Assembly: GCF_004917075.1 (NCBI RefSeq)
Contig: NZ_SSYB01000001.1
Coordinates: forward strand, 496,001-560,000
Length of the DNA stretch: 64,000 bases
Direction: 5' to 3'
Source of the DNA: Geomonas edaphica
Lineage (GTDB): Bacteria > Desulfobacterota > Desulfuromonadia > Geobacterales > Geobacteraceae
This document shows positions 61,064 through 64,000 of the stretch, in pieces. Made by a program: the position numbers and the translations under genes. Position 1 is the stretch's first letter. Each line of letters starts with the position of its first letter. The notes below the pieces were generated by a model. That model searched no databases, was not told where the DNA came from, and saw only the letters and a list, made by a program, of their open reading frames with translations.

Positions 61064-64000
61064 TCAGTGTTTCATCCCGGAGTACTTAAGTTTCCCCTTC
61101 TTGAGATCGTGCTTCTTCATCAGGACGAAGATCACTGGCGTCATGATGAGGACGTGGACCGCCGAGGAGATCATGCCGCCGATCATCGGTGCCGCGATCG
61201 GTTTCATTACGTCGGCGCCGGTTCCAGACGACCACATGATCGGCACGAGGCCGAGGAGTGCGACGGCAACAGTCATCAGCTTCGGTCTGAGGCGCAGTAC
61301 GGCACCCTCGAAAGTCGCATCATAGATATCCTGCTCGGTGACCGGCCCCTTGAGGAGTCTTCGGTCGAGCGCCTCGTGCAGGTAGATGACCATGACCACC
61401 CCGGTCTCGACCGCGATGCCGTAAAGGGCGATGAATCCCACCCATACCGCGACGGACATGTTGTAACCGAGGAGCTTCACCAGGTAAACTCCGCCCACCA
61501 GCGCGAATGGTACGGAGAGCATGACCATGCTCGCCTCGAGCGCCGAATGGAAGGTGAAGTATAGCAGAATGAAGATGATCAGAATCCCTGCAGGTACCAG
61601 CATCTGCAGCCTCGCCTTCGCGCGGACCTGGTTCTCCCACTGCCCCGACCACGCGACGTAATATCCCGGGGGAAGCTTCAGCTGTTTTTCGAGAACCGTC
61701 TTCGCCTCGTTCACGAAGCCGCCCATGTCACGTCCGCGCACGTTCAGGAAGACGATGGAGCGCAAAAGCCCCCCCTCGCTGTTGATCTCGGGCGCACCGG
61801 TGGAGACCTTCAGCTTCGTGACCAGCGAGAGCGGGACCTGCGATCCCTCCATGCCGGAGACCAGGATGCGCTGGATGGACGGGATGTCACTGCGCAACTC
61901 GCGCATGTAACGCAGGCGGATCGGGAAGCGGTTGCGACCCTCGACCGAGGTGGAAAGCATCTCGCCACCAAGCGCCGTGGAAATCACCTCCTGGATGTCC
62001 CCAACCTGCACGCCGTAGCGAGCCGCTGCCTCGCGGTCGATATCGATGTCGATGTAGTTCCCGCCGGTAACACGTTCGGCGACGACATCGGCGGCACCCG
62101 GCACCGTCTTCAGAATCCCCTCGGCCTGCACCGCCAGATCCTTCAGTACGTTCAGGTCTGAGCCGAAGATCTTGACGCCGAGGTCGGTGCGCACGCCGGT
62201 TGAAAGCATGTTGATGCGGTTGATGATCGGCTGGGTCCAGCCGTTTCTAACACCTATCTGCTGCAGTTTGCCGTCCAGCTCGGAGACGATGTCCGCCTTG
62301 GTTACACCGGGACGCCACTGTTCCTTGGGCTTCAGGATGATGATGCTTTCGAACATGGAGACCGGCGCCGGGTCGGTCGAGGTCTCGGCGCGTCCCACCT
62401 TGCCGAGCACGTGCTGTACCTCCGGGACGCTCTTGATCACGGTATCCTGCACCTGGATCAGTCGTTTCGCCTCGTTGATCGAGATGTTGGGAAGCGTTAC
62501 CGGCATGTACAGTAGCGATCCCTCGTCCAGAGGCGGCATGAACTCGCTGCCGATGCTCATGAACATCGGAATGGCGATGGCGAGCGCCACGACGTTCAGT
62601 GCGATGGTTGTCTTCTTCCACTTGAGCACACACCTGATGACCGGCGAGTACAACTTTATGAAGAAGCTGGAGACCGGGTTGGAGCTTTCAGGCGGCATCT
62701 TCCCCTTCATGAAGAAGTACATGAGCACCGGGACCAGGGTGATGGCGATGAACGCCGACCCCATCATGGAGAAGGTCTTGGTGAAAGCGAGCGGGTGGAA
62801 CATCTTCCCTTCCTGTCCCTCAAGCAGGAAGACCGGTACGAAAGAGAGGATGATGATGGCAAGCGAGAAGAAGATGGCGCGCCCGACCTGCTTGGCCGAG
62901 GTGATGATCACCTCAAGGCGCTTCTCTTTGCGCTCCTCGGGCGGCATCTCGGAGAGGTGCCGGTAGCAGTTTTCCACCATGATGACGCCAGCATCGACCA
63001 GGACGCCGATGGCTATGGCGATCCCCCCTAGCGACATGATGTTCGACGTCACGCCCATGAGCTTCATGGTGATGAAGGAGATGAGCACAGCGATCGGGAG
63101 GGTAAGCACGATGACAAGGGCGCTCTGGAAGTGGAGCAGGAAGACGAGGATCACTAGAGAGACGACGATCGACTCTTCGATGAGCGAGTGTTTCAGCGTG
63201 TCTATGGCGCGGGCGATCAGGTCGCTTCGGTCGTAGGAAACCATGATTTTAACGCCGGGAGGAAGCCCCTTCTCGAGCGAAACGATCTTCTCCTTGACCC
63301 GGTCGATGACGTCCTTGGCGTTCTCGCCGTAGCGCATCACCACGATGCCGCCTACGGCCTCACCCTGCCCGTTCATGTCGAGCATGCCGCGGCGGATGGC
63401 GCCACCCAGTTGTACCGTGCCGAGGTTCTTCACGTAGATCGGGGTGCCGCGCATGTCTGCGCCCACGACGATGTTTTCGAGGTCGGCGGTGGACTTCACG
63501 TAGCCGCGGCCGCGGATCAGGTATTCGGCGTCGGCCTGCTCGAGTAGCCTGCCGCCCACGTCGTTGTTCGACTTCTTAATTGCATCGGCCACCTGCCCAA
63601 CCTTGATGTTGTAGGCGAAGAGGCGGTTCGGATCGAGGTCAACCTGGTACTCACGCACGAAGCCGCCGATGGAGGCGACCTCGGCGACGCCGGGAACCGT
63701 GTTCAACTGGTAGCGTACGAACCAGTCCTGCAGCGTGCGCAGCTGTTCGAGGTCGTACCCCTTCCCTTCCAGGGTGTACCAGAAGACATGCCCGACACCG
63801 GTGCCGTCCGGGCCAAGCGTCGGCACCACGCCTGCCGGAAGCAGCGATGCGGCGTAGTTCAGGCGCTCCAGGACGCGGGTCCTAGCCCAGTAGATGTCGG
63901 CCTTGTCCTCGAAGATCACGTAGATCATCGAGAAACCGAAGGCGGAGGAGGCACGCACCGCGCGTACCTGCGGGAGCCCCTGCAGGTTCACGGCGAGCGG
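61064..64000 (-). CDS. cusA: CusA-type heavy-metal RND efflux pump, N-terminus outside window
   Basis: Inner-membrane proton-driven pump subunit; 978 residues are visible and the frame is open through base 64000. Motifs: the PC1 region (GFSMIYVIFEDKADIYWARTRVLERL), membrane blocks HSLIEESIVVSLVILVFLLHF, the IGVLVDAGVIMVENC proton-relay helix with acidic residues, and GSEFMPPLDEGSLLYMP. The HGRAET-type stretch GRAETSTDPAP separates CusA (Cu/Ag) from CzcA, which has GTAE-type sequence there (family knowledge). It ends in LMKKHDLKKGKLKYSGMKH, a normal C-terminus. Adaptor and outer-membrane genes (cusB, cusC-like) would be to the right. It reads toward the Met/His-rich protein. Confidence 0.92.
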   Translation of the reverse strand, partial: PLAVNLQGLPQVRAVRASSAFGFSMIYVIFEDKADIYWARTRVLERLNYAASLLPAGVVPTLGPDGTGVGHVFWYTLEGKGYDLEQLRTLQDWFVRYQLNTVPGVAEVASIGGFVREYQVDLDPNRLFAYNIKVGQVADAIKKSNNDVGGRLLEQADAEYLIRGRGYVKSTADLENIVVGADMRGTPIYVKNLGTVQLGGAIRRGMLDMNGQGEAVGGIVVMRYGENAKDVIDRVKEKIVSLEKGLPPGVKIMVSYDRSDLIARAIDTLKHSLIEESIVVSLVILVFLLHFQSALVIVLTLPIAVLISFITMKLMGVTSNIMSLGGIAIAIGVLVDAGVIMVENCYRHLSEMPPEERKEKRLEVIITSAKQVGRAIFFSLAIIILSFVPVFLLEGQEGKMFHPLAFTKTFSMMGSAFIAITLVPVLMYFFMKGKMPPESSNPVSSFFIKLYSPVIRCVLKWKKTTIALNVVALAIAIPMFMSIGSEFMPPLDEGSLLYMPVTLPNISINEAKRLIQVQDTVIKSVPEVQHVLGKVGRAETSTDPAPVSMFESIIILKPKEQWRPGVTKADIVSELDGKLQQIGVRNGWTQPIINRINMLSTGVRTDLGVKIFGSDLNVLKDLAVQAEGILKTVPGAADVVAERVTGGNYIDIDIDREAAARYGVQVGDIQEVISTALGGEMLSTSVEGRNRFPIRLRYMRELRSDIPSIQRILVSGMEGSQVPLSLVTKLKVSTGAPEINSEGGLLRSIVFLNVRGRDMGGFVNEAKTVLEKQLKLPPGYYVAWSGQWENQVRAKARLQMLVPAGILIIFILLYFTFHSALEASMVMLSVPFALVGGVYLVKLLGYNMSVAVWVGFIALYGIAVETGVVMVIYLHEALDRRLLKGPVTEQDIYDATFEGAVLRLRPKLMTVAVALLGLVPIMWSSGTGADVMKPIAAPMIGGMISSAVHVLIMTPVIFVLMKKHDLKKGKLKYSGMKH

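Noticed and set aside
61067-61564. Plus-strand open frame rich in His/Asp
   Set aside because: Antisense of cusA; the His/Asp bias reflects the complement of hydrophobic codons.

Overview
The window reads as about 64 kb of chromosome from a GC-rich, Gram-negative, Geobacter-like bacterium (Geobacterales, former Deltaproteobacteria). This is inferred from gene content and style: many PAS-rich histidine kinases, a sigma-54 regulator with its promoter, envelope lipoproteins, a CusA-type RND pump, a fadN-fadA-fadE beta-oxidation set and a PfaA/PfaD polyketide-type lipid synthase. No rRNA, tRNA, CRISPR array, transposase or prophage gene was found. Both ends cut through genes: pfaA at the left and cusA at the right.

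Region 1 (1-12.7 kb, minus strand) holds a secondary-lipid and envelope block. It contains pfaA (KS-AT-five ACPs-KR, incomplete) overlapped by pfaD, preceded by tesA, ybbP and ybbA, the same trio that is clustered in E. coli. A small Cys-rich protein, a rubredoxin and a universal stress protein follow. Region 2 (12.8-14.1 kb, plus) has a lipoprotein and a 3-methyladenine DNA glycosylase, then a REPIN-like repeat.

Region 3 (14.4-27.9 kb, plus) is a dense eight-gene signalling island. It encodes four histidine kinases (one a REC-PAS-kinase hybrid with a PAS domain, one with seven PAS domains, one V4R/GAF), two single-domain receivers, a PilZ protein with a large extra domain, and a REC-GGDEF-EAL protein whose EAL half has lost conserved catalytic positions. 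It looks like a phosphorelay feeding c-di-GMP.

Region 4 (28.2-37.8 kb) is fatty-acid degradation: an SCP2-like protein, fadD, fadN, fadA and fadE, then a sensor-less kinase and a GntR/FadR-type regulator. A second REPIN-like copy sits between fadN and fadA. Region 5 (38-54 kb) mixes a four-PAS kinase, a zinc-ribbon-like small protein, mutM, an old yellow enzyme, a Bax-inhibitor-1 protein, a CvfB-like S1 protein, a Cache-PAS hybrid kinase, a creatininase-family enzyme, and a PhnD-like binding protein paired with a hybrid kinase.

Region 6 (54.1-64 kb, minus strand) appears to be a metal-response locus, probably copper/silver. It runs from cusA through a Met/His-rich periplasmic protein, a GerMN-like lipoprotein and a ZraS/ZraR-like two-component pair. 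It then passes a well-formed sigma-54 promoter with an upstream palindrome, and ends in four envelope genes: a 27-residue lipoprotein, two Met/Gly-rich exported proteins and a predicted outer-membrane beta-barrel. This last module is the best candidate for an undescribed system. Start codons were chosen by eye from ribosome-binding sites, and domain limits are approximate.
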